A program made the translations under genes and the position numbers. This document shows positions 62,899 through 64,000 of a stretch of DNA of 64,000 bases, one piece after another; position 1 is the stretch's first letter, and the number at the start of each line of letters is the position of its first letter. A model generated the notes under the pieces. That model worked only from the letters and a program-made list of their open reading frames with translations, made no database searches and was not told the DNA's origin. This stretch comes from [Bacillus] enclensis (lineage in GTDB: Bacteria > Bacillota > Bacilli > Bacillales > Bacillaceae_B), in assembly GCF_001456935.1 (NCBI RefSeq), contig NZ_KQ758482.1, forward strand, positions 662,249 to 726,248, written 5' to 3'.

Positions 62899-64000
62899 AT
62901 GAATTCCATACTATTAATAAACGCGGTCATCTATCCGGTCACTTCCCAGCCGATAGCCAATGGTTCCATATACATTTCAGACGGGAAAATTAAGCAAATC
63001 TACAATCAAAAAATCGATGTCCCTCCTAATATTAAAGTGATTGACTGCAGGGGGAAGTATGTATTTCCAGGCTTCATCGATGCTCACACCCATCTGGGGC
63101 TATACGATGAAGGAACTGGATGGGCAGGTAACGATGCAAATGAAACAATCGAACCTATGACCCCCCATATCCGTGCTTTCGATGGCGTCTACCCGCTCGA
63201 CCCAGGATTTACGGATGCACTGAAGTACGGGGTCACTGCCGTGAACGTAATGCCAGGGAGTGCCAATGTAATCGGCGGCACGACCTCCGTCATCAAGACA
63301 CACGGTTCCTCCATCCGTAAGATGATGCTGAAGGAAACGTCAGGATTGAAATTGGCTTTGGGCGAAAATCCAAAACGAATTCACAGTAACGGGAATAATG
63401 ATTCGATCACCAGAATGGGGATCATGGGTATGTTGAGAGAAGCTTTCTTTTCAGCTAAATATTGTGACCAGCCTGAAGAGCTGAGAGTGGCCCCCCTCGT
63501 TTCCGCATTGAAAAGAGAAATTCCTGTAAGGATTCATGCCCACCGGGCGGACGACATCCTGTCGGCCATCCGCTTTGCAGAAGAATTCAATCTCGACTTG
63601 CGGATTGAACATTGTACTGAGGGGCACCTTATCGCTGATGAATTAAAAGGGAAAAAGCTGATGGTCTCGGTCGGTCCGACTTTTACCCGCCGGTCTAAAG
63701 TCGAATTGAAAAACAAGAGCTGGATCACGTATCAAAAATTGACCGAAGCTGGTGTTGGGGTCTCCATTACCACCGACCACCCTTATACCCCTATCCAGTA
63801 TCTGAATATGTGTGCAGCAATCTCTGTTCGTGAAGGTCTGGATGAGCAGAAAGCATTGGAAGGGATAACGATTTCGCCAGCCAGAAACCTCGGGGTCGAC
63901 GATAGAATCGGCTCTCTTGAGACCGGTAAAGATGCAGATTTGGTCATTTGGAGCCACCATCCTTTCCACTTCATGGCAAAGCCTGTCATGACCTTGGTCA
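62899..64000 (+). CDS. Amidohydrolase, imidazolonepropionase-like (runs off right edge)
   Basis: An open frame runs from the ATG at 62899 (6 bases after AAAGGA) to the window end: 367 residues without a stop. It begins with a composite-domain strand (LLINAVIYPVTSQP), then FPGFIDAHTHLG with the HxH metal site. Later come RIHAHRADD, RIEHCTEG (second and third histidines) and the aspartate in ITTDHP, then KDADLVIWS. The fold and motifs are those of metal-dependent amidohydrolases. The substrate is unknown. The frame is complete up to the edge, so only the C-terminus is missing. Confidence 0.88.
   Translation, partial: MNSILLINAVIYPVTSQPIANGSIYISDGKIKQIYNQKIDVPPNIKVIDCRGKYVFPGFIDAHTHLGLYDEGTGWAGNDANETIEPMTPHIRAFDGVYPLDPGFTDALKYGVTAVNVMPGSANVIGGTTSVIKTHGSSIRKMMLKETSGLKLALGENPKRIHSNGNNDSITRMGIMGMLREAFFSAKYCDQPEELRVAPLVSALKREIPVRIHAHRADDILSAIRFAEEFNLDLRIEHCTEGHLIADELKGKKLMVSVGPTFTRRSKVELKNKSWITYQKLTEAGVGVSITTDHPYTPIQYLNMCAAISVREGLDEQKALEGITISPARNLGVDDRIGSLETGKDADLVIWSHHPFHFMAKPVMTLV

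Noticed and set aside
1-64000. CRISPR arrays, tRNA or rRNA genes, prophage
   Set aside because: No direct repeats with unique spacers of CRISPR type, no cloverleaf sequence and no phage structural or integrase gene was seen.

Overview
The window looks like chromosomal DNA of an endospore-forming member of the Bacillaceae (Bacillus/Rossellomorea-like, placed by general resemblance only). The evidence is a GerA-type germination protein, a small gamma-type spore protein with a sigma-G-like promoter, the Ku/LigD pair, a rib operon with an FMN riboswitch, T-box-controlled trp genes and several interspersed repeats of a style I associate with Bacillaceae. No rRNA, tRNA, CRISPR array, phage or transposase gene was seen.

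Layout. 1-9 kb: spore, osmoprotection, cold-shock and small housekeeping genes. 8.8-9.5 kb: a gene-free stretch with two phased short-repeat arrays. 9.6-13.5 kb: acetyltransferase, phosphodiesterase, methyltransferase and a CoA-disulfide reductase/rhodanese fusion behind a CsoR/CstR-like palindrome. 14.0-21.2 kb: a complete trpEGDCFBA operon with two tandem tryptophan T-boxes. 21.4-27 kb: yhdT-panF, a probable Fur-controlled C-rich small RNA (24.2-24.36 kb) and two membrane proteins. 27.3-35.1 kb: PAP2 phosphatase, ku, ligD, dapF, an EAL/HDOD protein and a purine permease. 35.4-50 kb: an anthranilate / 3-hydroxyanthranilate degradation cluster with its own flavin supply, a TRAP transporter and two Crp/Fnr regulators. 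50.1-53.9 kb: ribDE-ribBA-ribH. 54-64 kb: copper-storage protein, patatin, YxlEFG-like ABC genes, WYL regulator, uppP-dedA and an amidohydrolase that runs off the right edge.

How the genes work together. The catabolic cluster encodes every step expected from anthranilate to pyruvate and acetyl-CoA: FADH2-dependent monooxygenase, flavin reductase and a stand-alone FMN adenylyltransferase; 3-hydroxyanthranilate dioxygenase; ACMS decarboxylase; semialdehyde dehydrogenase; RidA-type deaminase; then a dmpE-F-G-H-ordered lower meta pathway plus tautomerase. A separate promoter with a consensus cre site precedes the TRAP transporter genes. The same window holds the enzymes that make anthranilate (trpE/trpG), so synthesis and degradation of one compound lie about 18 kb apart. 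The riboflavin operon next door makes the flavin precursor the monooxygenase needs.

The most unusual non-coding structure is a modular repeat family: five copies plus a diverged sixth. A GC-rich core with compensating stem changes carries a second hairpin module that is absent in one copy and present in either orientation in others. Two copies are framed by short terminal inverted repeats and end in a terminator hairpin that appears to serve the trp operon.
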